From: Symbiodinium natans
Taxonomy: Eukaryota > Sar > Dinophyceae > Suessiales > Symbiodiniaceae
Assembly (NCBI GenBank): GCA_905221605.1
Contig: CAJNDS010002439.1
Span: 25,001 to 89,000, forward strand
Direction of reading: 5' to 3'
Length of the DNA: 64,000 nt
The notes below the pieces were generated by a model. It saw nothing but the letters and a program-made list of their open reading frames with translations, did not search any database and had not been told where the DNA came from. Below, in pieces: positions 1 to 10,969 of this stretch (its first letter is position 1; each line of letters starts with the position of its first letter). The position numbers and the translations under genes are program-made.

Positions 1-103
1 AGTGTTGGTGCTCGCACACTAGCGAACCAGTCCTCGGCAGATGTATTCGCCACATCCTCCTGTGGGCACAGGAATCAGCCAATAAGATGACATGTAATTA
101 GAG

Positions 104-307
104 TTTTTTGCCACCAGCCTGGCTGACTGAAAGTCGCGCTGCAGGGAATGACGCACGTTACCATCCCAGGAAATGGCTTGACATTCTGAAACCAGACTCC
201 TACCTGCCAGCGACCACAACATCCACACAAGAGGAGACCCATAGGTTCTTTTTGTTTCTTTGTTTTTTTGCCACCCGCCTAGCCGACTCAAAGTCACACT
301 GCAGGGA
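104..307 (+). repeat. diverged direct repeat, two ~45-bp units
   Basis: The stretch from 104 (TTTTTGCCACCAGCCTGG...) recurs at 262 (TTTTTTGCCACCCGCCTAGC...) with the same order TTTTGCCACC, GACT, AAAGTC, CTGCAGGGAA. The two units are 158 bases apart, and similarity fades after the CTGCAGGGAA core. It may be a dispersed element or a local duplication. Confidence 0.6.
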
Positions 308-3300
308 ACAAAACACGTTGGCTTTGGGGACTTTGGGGTTTCGGGCTCGCTGCCAATTGGACCCCCAACTGTAGGGATGTTGCAAAACCCTAAACCCAAA
401 ACCCTTTTTTTGCATCCGGGCTATGGTGTCCTGGCCAGAAAGTCTTAGCAAAACTACCCTAAACCCTAAACCCTGATGTCCTCAAGGCGCAGGCCATTGG
501 CCAGCACCCACGGGAGTAGCCAGGCTGAGAAGCGCATTGGCTACGCGTGCGCTTCCTTACCCTTCTCAATGCTGTCGAAGAATGAAAAGATGCCTCGCCC
601 AGCTTTTCTCATGCCTTCGAAAGGGTGGAACGTCGTTGATCGTCTACGTGCATCAGCGTTCAACGAAGGTTCTTTTTGCAAACAACTGCGAGCTTGAGCC
701 GCCACGGCCACGGCTCCAATGACTCAAGCCATAGAAAGCATACCGTGCTAAACAGGTCATGATTCACACATGCGATCTAGGCGCCGGCATCATAAGCGGG
801 AGCAGTGCAAGGGACTTCTATCAACTTCTCCAGGTCTACGAGGGTCTACGGGCTTCCGTTCTGGGATCCATGCTGCAGCGAGCGCATACTGCGAGGACTT
901 TCGGCTGCGAGTGCTACCTCGCCGAAAGGGCTCAGCACAATGGCAGATTTGCCGGCTGTGCCGTCAAGTGACTAGAGCTCGTCCCTCGCGGCTACGGAGG
1001 CGACGATACCGACCGCACGACGCACCCATAGGCACATGGCCTGGACTCTGCTGCAGCCGGGCAGTGAAGTACCTGGCCCGTGAGAAGATTGGCCACCACC
1101 CAGAGCTGACACCCTTTGAAGACGTTCATACTTCCCTACTTGCAATGCATTGCAAGCTTTAAGACTCAGAGATCTGTCGGGCCAGGCCTGCAGCATTCTG
1201 CGCATAACGTTGGTGATAGTCCGGAGTCTGTGAACGTGCACGCCCTGAAGGGTGTCCAGAGTGCTGAACTCTTAGGGTTTAGGGTTTAGGGCGGGTTTAG
1301 GATGTTGTCTCAGGTTGTCTTGTACGGTAGCACGGACTCATGAAATAGGAAACCTTGCAATCGGCAGAAACAGAACCGGCCCAGCAAATCCCGGAACAAG
1401 CCTGGAACAAACAATACTTGCGCGGGTCCTAGAATCATGCAGACCGCTATCTCAGGCTCAGGTTTCTTAGGCTCGAGCCCATCAGTGCTTCCTCACCCGC
1501 AGGTGTGTCGAAACGCCTATGGCTGCCGAGATTGATCACCGGTTGATCCAAATTATGGGCTCTTTCTGGCGCTACTTCAGCACAGTCCTGATGATTTAGC
1601 GTGCCATCGTATTTAAGACCTGGGATCAGCCCCCTGGAGCGGACTCGAGGCCAATTACTGGTGGCAAATCGGCCTTGCTACGCGTATGTGCGTGCTGTAT
1701 GCGTTTAGGGTTTAGGGTTCCTGCCTGTGGTGTTGCGTCGCATGCCCAGCAGCTGGAAAATCCTGACACTGATAGTGCAAGAAGGGCAAGCAACGGTTTA
1801 AGGGTTTAGAGTTTAGGGTTTGCAAACTGCATTGATGCATGCAGTATATGGCCCCAGGGCATCACATCACTACTAAAGGACGGCCCTGTTTGGGCACCTA
1901 AGGGTATGACCAGAGGCCGTATCAAGACAGGGACCCCAAACCGGGCGAACTGACCACATCAGATCAGGTCCTGCCAAGGTCTGTCCGTCGAGGGTCGCCT
2001 CTGTCTATAAGGGGGGTCGCCTCAGCATGTGATCTTCAACAAGGCTCAAGGCCAAATGCCCCAGGGACGACACTAGGATACCTGGGGCGACGGCAGAAGT
2101 ATCGGCACGTTTCACGTGACTCCCGGGTGGCCTGGTAGTTGGTGCTCTCTAGTAGGGCATTCGGAAGAGGAGCATGTGCCAGCTACTGCACTTCACCTTT
2201 GAGAACAGCGTCGGAGGCCTTCGATACCGGAACTGGGCTTGAGCGTCGACGGGTCACTCCCGTCGGCGCGTCAAACCGATGCTCCTGGCAAATGCTCAGC
2301 GGTGACTACGTACCCCCAGCAGCATGGCTTGCACTCGTTTTCCTAGACCCGAAGCCCGAAGTTGCTCCTGTGGACACCGAGTTGGAGGGGAGAAGAATAG
2401 CATGCCTTCTGAACCTGACGCAGGAGTAGTAGTCCATATTTGGCCACACTTGTCGGGGGGAGAGGGAGGGGGGGGGGGGCTGATTTGTGCCGCTACGACT
2501 GCTGTAGTTGACCTGTATATCCGTTCGAGGTCTGGGATCTATAGCCAGGAGGGTGCCATACAAAGTCTCGTGCAAGAATATTGCGATATAACCCCATGCC
2601 TATAACTATTCTGGGAAAGAATGCCTGCCGCATGACTGGAGACTGGAGGTCTGGAGAGCCACTTGGGACGCCACCAATGTCTGCTATGCTCCGCTGCGAC
2701 CCCATAGCCTGTCAGAACTCAAGACTCGAACTTCTCGTCAATGCCTGTAACCACCGATGCAGACGCAGAAAGTAGCTTGCGGGCCATGCGACAGAGTTGT
2801 GCAAGTGCTACTGCTACTGGCTGCTACTGCACTAGAAATCACAAAAGAGCGCTATATAGACGCTTTGGCCAATGCAGGCACTTTAGGCTCAGATTCGGCT
2901 GAAACTTCGGCTTGCCTGTTTACCCTCCCTGCGCGCTCGGGGTGAGCGCAGCGGCGAACTGTTCCCTGCAGCATAGCTCAATGCAATTTACGTGTCGTCA
3001 GTTGATTTGCGCTTCTGAAGAACAAACATCGACACCGAGCGTGGCTGCAGGCACTGCTTTGGACCTTGCATGTCCAAATCTGTGACGACTACTGTGGCAG
3101 ACGCAACTTTTTCAGTCCCTGGCCGTCGTCTTTCATCTGGTCGACAGAAGCCGCTTTCCACCAAGACTGCACAGCAAAGCTCCAAGACAACCACAGGTGG
3201 TCACAGTCTTCACAACACTTATCTAGGCTGGATCAATGCAAGGGTCCTGCCGCTCTTTACGGGGCGTCTCTTCATGGGACCTGCAAGGGCCGTCGGACAA

Positions 3301-4101
3301 TGCGAAGGGCTGTTGCAGCTTTGGGGGCTCACATGGGCCCGTGCTGGCGCTTAAGCTCTCAAGCATAAACTGCAGGCTTGCAAAAAGAGGTGACCGGCAG
3401 GCTGCTTGAAGCTAGCTGAGTCTTCGGGCGCGTCACTGGCAAGTTGAACCTGCCGGGCCAACAGCAGACATGCTTTCAACCCTTGATTCAAGAGATGATC
3501 TGCGCGATGGGTCCTCGCATGTCCTTTCTGGCTTGGCAACCGTGTTTGGGTTCTCAATTAAATTACATGTCTGCGACGTCAACCAACCACTACGGATAGA
3601 ACATGTCCCAACCATACGGACACTGTTTCGTTCAACTGGAATGAAGACAGGCAGCACGAATCCCATCATAAAACTGGACCATAGGGCACAAACTTGAGAG
3701 CTAACCGCGTGGACACCCGTTCTACTGGCAGCCTGCAGCAAAGCTTCAGAAGTACAAACAAAAAGACGACATAAATCGATTGTTGAGCATCGGAACGCTT
3801 TCAAATCTCGACTTTGCAGGGCGCGTGCAGCGCAGCAAGAGGCAGGAGTGCACATGAGGCAAGCTGATGGACCGATTTCGCAAGGCAGCATCACTGCCCA
3901 AGCAGGAGCAGTCCTGAGAAAGTCGCCTTTTTGTAATCACGATCGGCCGTCACCGTCTGGGCGCAAATGCCCGCGAACTCCCCATGTTGGGAAAGCACAT
4001 GAGCACCCTGCTGGCTCATGGGGTGAGGACCCGTCTTGGGCACCTCAAACCCTCCTGCAGATTGTCACCTCCCTGGATGTTCTTACTGAGTCACAGAGCC
4101 T

Positions 4102-4162
4102 CACCCTAAACCCCAAACCCCAAACCCCAAACCCCAAACCCTAAACCCTAAACCCTAAACCC
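4102..4162 (-). repeat. interstitial telomere-like tract
   Basis: A run of CCCTAAA and CCCCAAA heptamers, C-rich strand on plus. CCCCAAA variants come first and canonical CCCTAAA follows, so the variant is blocked rather than mixed. Confidence 0.85.
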
Positions 4163-4535
4163 GATCCCAAACCGTGTCAAAGCAAGCAGGGAAGCTCAGG
4201 ATGCTTCGCTCGAAGCTCCTCGCCAGTAGCGAAAAGTCGTCCCTCGGCGGGCTTGGCTTTCAGCGACCGCATGAAGGTTTATTAGTGTTTAGGGTTAAGG
4301 GTTTAGGCTCTAGGCGACAAGAAGCAGCAGGAGCAAAGTCCACAACGATCGTGCTGCCAGCTAAGCATTACGCCTTCAAACTTCGAGTTCTGGCAAACCC
4401 TGGGCACGCCCTTGTACCTCTACACCTTTCTCCCGTCCTGGCCTGGTAGATGATGATCCTGGTGGGATAGAGGCCTTTCTGGTACCGCTCATTGATTCGG
4501 TCAATCCACCTGTGCAAGCACTGTCGAAGGGTTCC

Positions 4536-4800
4536 CTAAACCCTTTTTGCATCCGGACTCCCGTGGTACCCTAAACCCTATAAACCCCCTACACCTCCTA
4601 AACCCCCTAAACCCCCTAAACACCCTAAACCCCCTAAAGACCCTAAACACCCTAAACCCTAAACCCAACCAGGGCCAACGGATGCCGGTGGCCTCCTGGT
4701 CTCCACAGGATCTTTGGCGTTGTGTGCCGTAAAGTGTGCCTGACAAGTCTGGGGTTAAGCACAAACCCTAAACCCCAAACCCTAAACCCTAAACCCCAAA
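4536..4800 (-). repeat. degenerate telomere-like tract with CACCCTAAAC variants
   Basis: Two clusters (about 4536-4670 and 4764-4800) of CCCTAAAC, CCCCTAAA and CACCCTAAAC units. The first follows the module AAACCCTTTTTGCATCCGG, which recurs at other telomere-like sites in this window. Unit length varies (7-10 bases), unlike the clean arrays elsewhere. Confidence 0.8.
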
Positions 4801-5063
4801 CGGCATCATTCTGTTTAAGGCTTCCAAGCATCGAAAGATCCATGTCAGAGGTGTTGAGCAGCGCTTAAGGCTTAAGGCCCTGGGGGTTTAGGGGAGATTG
4901 AATGTGCAGCTAAAAAAATGCGCAGTAGGGGAGGCGACCAATCTTCGGTATCTTCGGGTCATGAAATCACGACTGCCAAATGAGCATGCCAAGAAGTACT
5001 GTGCCTGCTGTGATGGTACGCCTGGTCCATGCCAGATAATGTTGCACTGCTTTTATTAGGGCC

Positions 5064-5098
<35 letters not shown>

Positions 5099-5099
5099 T

Positions 5100-5540
5100 G
5101 ACCCCCAACAAATTTGGACCCTCTATAAATGCGTGGCGCGGCCAACCCCCCCCAAACAAATTGGGGGGAACCGCCCTCAGGGCCTCAAGCCGTAGGACCT
5201 CAAGGCCTGAAGCTTTCCAGCCTTTATAAGATTCCTGGAGCCCAAGACCCTAAACACAAACCCTTGAAAAAACAATCATCCAGAAAAAGAACTGTGTACT
5301 ATAGAGCGTGACCAGACAAACTTACTAAAGACAGTCCGGCCGGCTCGTGGGCGACCTATCACCAAATTTGTTTGGGGCCTCGTTTCGTAATGAAATTCCG
5401 TGGAAACCGGCCGGGTTTAGCTTTCTGGATTCCTCTGGCTCTTTAAGATTCCGGGAGCCCAAAGGCCCTGAGGGCCTCAAGCCATCCTGCGTAAGCCCTA
5501 AACACAAACCCTTAAAAAAACACAGGCAACCGTCCAAAAA
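5100..5540 (+). repeat. diverged tandem duplication (two ~200-bp copies)
   Basis: Copy 1 (about 5100-5290) and copy 2 (about 5355-5540) share in order: AAATTTG, GGGCCTCAAGCC, TTTAAGATTCC/TTATAAGATTCC, GGAGCCCAA, CCCTAAACACAAACCCTT and a terminal A-run with CCA/CCGTCC. Copy 1 is preceded by the long C-run. The shared end followed by an A-run could suggest a retroposed unit, but no target duplication was identified. Confidence 0.55.
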
Positions 5541-5579
5541 CTAAACTTGTGATAACAGCAACAAACTCGGTTCGCAGAA

Positions 5580-7630
5580 TCAATTATCGAAGCTTTTGAC
5601 TAACACCCTGGATACACTAAAGTCGGTGCAACAGTCATGCCCCCATTTTTGATCTCGCCTCCGCCCTCTGCCGACTGGGAGGTTCATGGTACTTATTAAC
5701 CACTTATAAGTGTACGTATATCTTATAACCATATTGGGGCACTTCAGGGGCTTGTAAGTGGGTTATAGGTAACAGTTAGAATTGGTTCATCAGTACCTAA
5801 ACCTCCAAGTATCCCTCCCGCCTTGGCCGCACCTTTCGGGTAGAACCGATTGTCGGCCATGATGTTGGAACAGCCGGTGCCCGAGGGACACTTGTTGGCG
5901 TTGCTGGGATTCCAGCGAATCATCCTTGGCTGCCCCAGAACTTTTGGCAGGAAGCTTCTGGGCTTCTCATCCTGGCACATCTCTTGCATAACATGCAGGC
6001 CAGATTTGCGCACAAAGTCAAGAGCACCCACAAGCTCCCCCAACAAGTGTACTTGAAATCGCCGGCGACTCCCAAGAACAAAACCATGTCAGTCTGGGCG
6101 GCTCCTCGAACTCTGTGCGATCCTTACGTCGTGCCAAGGTCATGTGATGCGCTGCTAGAAGCCCATACGCAGCCTGAGGTACCCGAAGAGCCCAATACCC
6201 CTTGAATAAGCACCATACCCCTTGAATAAGCAACATTCCTGAAATCATAATAAAGATCCCTTGATAAGCTGAGGTATATTCCTTACTTAAGGGGTCTTGG
6301 GCTCTCTGGGAAAGTTCCGCGCAACAGAGTGTGGTCGGGCACAATGGTGTACAAAGCCGACGCTTGACGTAGGTTCTACTTCCGGAGCAGTGGCATGAAG
6401 CTGGTCGTCATCCAGAACATGTGCATCAGCTCTCCGTTGGAAGAATTCAGAATGCTGCCAGGAGTCGTTGTCAAACTTGCACCACTGCTTTGTGACCTGG
6501 CAGGATGCGCCTGATTTGTTTCGACTTCTTTGCACAGCTTCTACGATGAAGCAGAATTTGAAGAGAGGCTTCCAGCAGGCCTTGTCCTCCCAGGCAGCCA
6601 CGTTTAGCATGTCTTCGTCCTGGATATTTCTAGGGCCGACAGTTCTTACGTCGAGTCTCTTGGGGGGAGTGTAGCAATCCTGAAGAAGCCGGCCCTGGAC
6701 TTCCTTTGGTGCAGCTGAGACAAAACACTGAGTATCCATGCCCCAGGGCGGCTCATGCTCCAAACTCTAAACTCCTCCTGACCTTTCTCTTGATGTTGCA
6801 CATTTCACTGCGCGAGGGCCGTTCGCAGAGGAGTCCTCTGGGATGTCAGCAACTCTCAATGCGCCCATGTGCGGCGCCTCCTGCCGAAAGCCAGGAATGC
6901 AGGAGCACATTCAATCACACCATGGTCACCACTAACTACAGCACTTAAAGCAAAACAAAACCACACCCATGGACAGCAGTAGCAGCGCAATTCAAAGCGG
7001 CATGTGACTCTGGTCCGGAAGTGTTTCATCCCGCAGAATCCGCCGGAGCCATGTGCCTGCTCACGACTGGGCATCTCTGCTTTCATGTGGCCGTGGAGCG
7101 AACTTGGCATGCTGCACGTGCCTTCCAAAGCCACCACAAGCTTATTCTCAGGGAGAGACCCAGAGAGCACAATACCCCTTAATTAAGGAATATACCTTAA
7201 ACTACAAAAGGATCCTTAGTATGATTTAAGGAACCTTCCTTAATTAAGGGGTATTGGGCTCTTTGGGGACAGGCCTATCCAAGGGAGAGCCCAGAAGGTC
7301 CAGGTCGGGTGCGCATGGCTCCAGCGCATGGAGTGCCGCTGACACTTCGGTGGGTCGGTGCAGAACCGGCCTAGGATGTTCAGATTTTGTGGAAGCACAA
7401 GCTGAAGACACCTGCAGACTGCCGGCGAGCTTGGCTTTGAGGAAGACTTATAGAAGCCCTATTCTAACAAAGCCTGCGCCTGAGCCTTCGCAGTCTTCAC
7501 AAGTGCACTTTCTGTCCGTCAGCTGCTCCAAGCGCTTGGGCCCTGGCGCCACCAAATATTCGAAGGTGCATCCTTCTGTGTGAAACCTGACTTCGGGTGC
7601 GCGCAACAACTGGTCACATAAATACACTGA
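5580..7630 (-). CDS. multi-exon gene of unknown function, introns include TIR elements, one internal TAG
   Basis: Product not recognised. Proposed exons on the minus strand: 7630-7469, 7411-7262, 7146-6967, 6880-6305, 6173-6128, 6051-5803, 5674-5580 (TGA at 5582-5580). They sum to 1458 nt, 486 codons, with phase kept at every junction. Donors are GT (four introns) and GA (two introns); acceptors are all AG. The predicted protein is Cys-rich, with short motifs such as CTCEDCEG in exon 1 and CPSGTGCSN in exon 6. Introns 7261-7147 and 6304-6174 are family C elements and 5802-5675 is a family B element. One in-frame TAG (6769-6767) splits exon 4; it sits in a TTTAGAGTTTGG stretch resembling a decayed telomere-repeat insertion, so this may be a pseudogene or contain an unseen intron. 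The 5' end beyond the TA-rich tract at 7640 is unknown. Junctions were chosen by frame, so individual boundaries are uncertain. Confidence 0.5.
5675..5809. mobile_element. TIR element family B, copy 1 (candidate introner)
   Basis: Ends read CTGGGAGGTTCATGGTAC on the left and, inverted, CTTGGAGGTTTAGGTAC on the right. TA follows the right end; the left-side TA is not preserved. On the minus strand a GT seven bases into the element and the AG at its far end give a GT-AG intron (5802-5675) that keeps the flanking frame open to a stop at 5580. Confidence 0.7.
6182..6310. mobile_element. TIR element family C, copy 1 (candidate intron)
   Basis: Left end CCCGAAGAGCCCAATACCCC, right end inverted CCCAGAGAGCCCAAGACCCC. 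The left arm carries a local direct duplication of its subterminal CATACCCCTTGAATAAGCA. It lies between two coding-like segments of the 5.6-7.6 kb gene. A GA donor inside the arm (6304) and an AG just outside the element (6174) rejoin them in frame. Confidence 0.65.
7159..7267. mobile_element. TIR element family C, copy 2 (candidate intron)
   Basis: The best preserved copy: long arms containing AATACCCCTTAATTAAGG on one side and its inverse on the other, around a GGATCC core. Possible 2-bp GA target duplication (7157-7158 / 7268-7269). Used as a GA-AG intron (7261-7147) in the minus-strand gene, the same arrangement as copy 1. Confidence 0.75.
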
Positions 7631-7947
7631 CTACGTGCACCCATATATATATATATACATATGTGTGTGTATGCATAACATGCATATGCACTTGTGTTAT
7701 GTTATACTTGTACTTACACTTTGACTTGTACTTATACGTATACTGTATACTTGTGTGTTTATTGGAACTTATGTGTAGGCCTCTGTTTTAGTTTATTTTC
7801 TGGTGCTGCTGCTCCATGATGTAAACACACGCATGTATCTCTACGCAGAAGGTGTTTCCCATACTTGCCTAGGCGTGTTTCTACGGCATGCGTGTTTACA
7901 GATCTAAATACATATGTATATCTATATATATATATATATATATATAT
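7625..7947. repeat. AT-rich and TG/TA microsatellite tract
   Basis: TA runs at about 7643-7660 and 7924-7949 with TGTGTG and ACTTGTACTT motifs between. The second TA run abuts the left TIR of the composite element that starts at 7948. No coding potential seen. Confidence 0.8.
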
Positions 7948-8228
7948 ATGGTCAGCCCCCCCCCCCATGATCCACACCTATGGTTTTCCTGTCTTCGTCT
8001 TTGTCTGATTTTCTGTTTTTTCACAGGAAAAATGCAGTAAAAACTGCACTGGAATACAAAAAGCTCTATTATATTATCCTCTATAAAAACACTAGTGTTT
8101 TTATGTGCATTTTGCTTCTGAAACTTGTGTTATGCGGCTCTATAAAATTTTAGAAGGGTAGCCATTTAGAAGCTTAAGGCTTTTCAGGGTTGGGTTTAGG
8201 TTTTAGGGGTTTGTAAAAATTTAGATGA

Positions 8229-9705
8229 TCTGTGGAAGGCACCGGGGCTTCCCCAGACCATTTGCAATTTTAAAGATCCTTAAAAGGGGCAGCCCTTTTC
8301 AAATTTGAAGGGCTTTAAGGTATTTAAAGCCTTTCAAAATTTTCAAGATTTAAAGGATCTTAACAGGCTTTAAAGCCCTTAACAACCTCGAAACGTTTAT
8401 CCCTTAAAAGCCTAAAATTCTTTAAAATTTAAAACGGGCAGCCGTTTAAAATTAAGGAAGTTACGGATTTTAGAATTGAACATCCTAAAATCTTTAAACT
8501 TTAAAAGGACAGCCATTTACAACTGTAAGAATTTCAGGGTTTTACGGATTTTACAAATTTTATATTGTCTGGGGAAGGCACCGGGGCTTCTCCAGACCAT
8601 TGGCAACTTCAACAATCTCTAAAATCCGCAAAGTGCAGCCACTTAAATACGTAAGCAATTTAAGGTCTTTAAAAGGCTTAAACGGCTTAAAACCTTCATA
8701 ATCCTGAGAATGCTTAAACAGAAGCTTAAAGATTTTTATAAGATTTTAAGGATTTTTAATGTTTAGGTGGGTCTGGGGAAGCCCCAGTGCCTCCTTCCCC
8801 AGATCATGTAAACTTGCAAAAACCCTCAAACCCCTTAACCCTGAAATCCAACCCCGAAACCCTTAGCTCTAAACCCTAAACACTCAGCACCAGACCATAA
8901 ACACTAACCCAAAAACTTAACACTAAGCCCTTAGCACAAACCCCAAGCACTTAACATGAAACCCTAAACACTTAAGCACTAGACCCTAAACACGAAACCC
9001 TAAACACTCAAACACTACACCCTAAAAACAACACCCTGAACATTACACACTAAACCCTACACACTAAACCCTGAACACTAGTAAACATCCTTAACACCCT
9101 AAATCCAAAAAAACAAACTGAAACCCTTCACACTAAACCCTAAACACTCAGCACTAGACCCTAAACACTACCCCTAAAAACTTAACACTAGGCCCACAAA
9201 CCCCAAACACTTGACACGAAACCCTAAACACTTAAGCACTACTAAACCCTAAACACTCAGCACCAGACCCTAAACACTAACCGTAAAAACTTAACACTAA
9301 GCCCTTGGCACAAACCCCAAACACTTAACAGGAAACCCTAAACACCTAAGCACCCCTAAAAACTAAACCCTAAACATTACACACTAAACCCTACACACTA
9401 AACCCTTAACCCAAAAAAACCGAAACCCTTAGCACTGAACCCTAAACACCAGCGTAAACACTAACCCTACAAGCTTAACACTACGCCCTTAGCACGAACC
9501 CCAAACACTGAACACGAAACCCTAAACACTTAAGCACTAAACCCTTACTAAACACTAAACCCTAAACACTTAAACACTACACCCTACAAACTAAACCCTA
9601 ACCATTACACACTAAACCCTACACACTAAACCCTAAAGCCTAAACAGAATGATTTTTTAAGTTGTCAATGGTCTGGGGCAGCCCCGGTGCCTTCCCCAGA
9701 TCATT
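8229..9705. repeat. dispersed hairpin motif, four copies
   Basis: Copies at about 8229-8260, 8568-8605, 8768-8806 and 9663-9705. Each combines GTCTGGGGAAG with CTTCCCCAGA or CCTTCCCCAGAT, giving a stem closed by a CACCGGGG- or CCGGTG-type loop, followed by a (C)AT(T)T-rich segment. Two of them are followed by the telomere-like blocks, so hairpin plus telomere-like block may form a repeated module. Confidence 0.7.
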
Positions 9706-10148
9706 TAAATTTGTAAAAATCCTTAAAACCCTTAACCTAAAACCCAAACCCGAAACCCTCAACACTAAACCCTAAACACTAACCCTAAAAACTTAACACT
9801 AAGCCCTTAGCACAAACCCCAAACACTTAGCACGAAACCCTAAACATTGAAGCACTTAACCCAAAAACTAAACCTTAAACATTTCAAACTAAACCCTAAA
9901 CATTAGACACTAAACCCTAAACCCTAAACAGCAAACCCCAAGGCCAGAACCTCGAGCCCTACTAAATCTAAACCTGAAACCAAAAGCCCGTCGGGTTTTC
10001 AGATGCTTACTGTTTGGATTTCAGAGTTTAGGGTTTTATTTGGGTTTTAGCCGAGCCGCTTGACCCTCAACCCTAAAACCTAAACTTAACACTCAACCCT
10101 AAACACAAAACACTAAACCCTGAAACCTACACACTAAACCCTAAACAC
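8820..10148 (-). repeat. degenerate telomere-like array (CCCTAAACACTAAAC type)
   Basis: Over 1.2 kb of loosely repeated AAACCCTAAACACTAAACC, CTTAACAC and AAGCACTA words. Larger modules recur with the order CCCTTAGCACAAACCCC, AAACACTTAACA, GAAACCCTAAACACTTAAGCA at about 8930, 9190, 9300, 9480 and 9800. This is a higher-order repeat grown from telomere-like sequence, not a clean telomere array. Confidence 0.8.
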
Positions 10149-10149
10149 T

Positions 10150-10880
10150 AGATTTCCAGAAAAAATCTGGAGTACCCGGGCCCCGGACTCCAGACTCCAG
10201 ATTTCCAGAAAAAATCTGGAGTACCCGGGCCCCGGACTCCAGACTCCAGATTTCCAGAAAAAATCTGGAGTACCCGGGCCCCGGACTCCAGACTCCAGAT
10301 TTCCAGAAAAAATCTGGAGTACCCGGGCCCCGGACTCCAGACTCCAGATTTCCAGAAAAAATCTGGAGTACCCGGGCCCCGGACTCCAGACTCCAGATTT
10401 CCAGAAAAAATCTGGAGTACCCGGGCCCCGGACTCCAGACTCCAGATTTCCAGAAAAAATCTGGAGTACCTGGGCCCCGGACTCCAGACTCCAGATTTCC
10501 AGAAAAAATCTGGAGTACCGGGGCCCCGGACTCCAGACTCCAGATTTCCAGAAAAAATCTGGAGTACCGGGGCCCCGGACTCCAGACTCCAGATTTCCAG
10601 AAAAAATCTGGAGTACCCGCGGCCCCAGACTCCAGATTACAGACTCCAGAATCTGGAGTCCAGGGTCCCGGTACTCCAGATTTTTTCTGGAAATCTGGAG
10701 TCTGGAGTCTGGAGGTACTCCAGATTTTTTCTGGAAATCTGGAGTCTGGAGTCTGGGGGTACTCCAGATTTTTTCTGGAAATCTGGAGTCTGGAGTCCGG
10801 GGCCCCGGTACTCCAGATTTTTCTGGAAATCTGGAGTCTGGAACTCCAGATTTTTCTGGAAATCTGTCTGGAGTCCCCCC
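10150..10880. repeat. 49-bp tandem array that inverts into a long palindrome
   Basis: Ten units of exactly 49 bp start at 10150, 10199, 10248 and so on to 10591. Each holds the hairpin CTCCAGATTT...AAATCTGGAG and a GGGCCCCGGACTCC spacer. From about 10640 the same sequence runs in reverse orientation with shorter, less regular units to 10880, so the whole is a foldback of about 0.7 kb. Because 49 is not a multiple of three and the unit lacks stops, all three minus frames stay open. The long open frames here are therefore a repeat artefact. Confidence 0.9.
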
Positions 10881-10969
10881 CCCTCCCAAAACCCCCTTCC
10901 CGAGGCCAAATGTGTGGATCATGGGGGGGGGGGGCGAGCATATATATATATATATATATATATACACAC

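Larger units (their letters stand above)
1..5570. other. gene-poor repeat-rich region
   Basis: I see no gene I would defend here. The region holds short telomere-like tracts (about 390-475, 1268-1290, 1700-1720, 1798-1820, 4100-4165, 4530-4800), a 45-bp duplicated unit (104-149 and 262-307), a G-run near 2470, a 36-base C-run (about 5063-5098) and a diverged duplicated block (5100-5540). A 153-codon minus-strand open frame at 3433-3894 has plausible composition but no recognisable motif and no frame-continuous neighbour. Confidence 0.5.
7948..10942. mobile_element. 3-kb composite element X1, TA-flanked, C-tract TIRs
   Basis: The left end reads TA-run, ATGGTCAG, C-run, ATGATCCACACC. The right end read inverted is TA-run, ATGCTCG, C-run, ATGATCCACAC. 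The two arms match over about 30 bases and both adjoin TA microsatellites. Inside are an A+T-rich part rich in TTTAAAGG/CTTTAAA words (7980-8810), a degenerate telomere-like part (8820-10148), four copies of a GGGGAAG/CTTCCCC hairpin, and an inverted 49-bp array (10150-10880). No transposase-like frame is visible, so if mobile it is non-autonomous. Confidence 0.6.
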
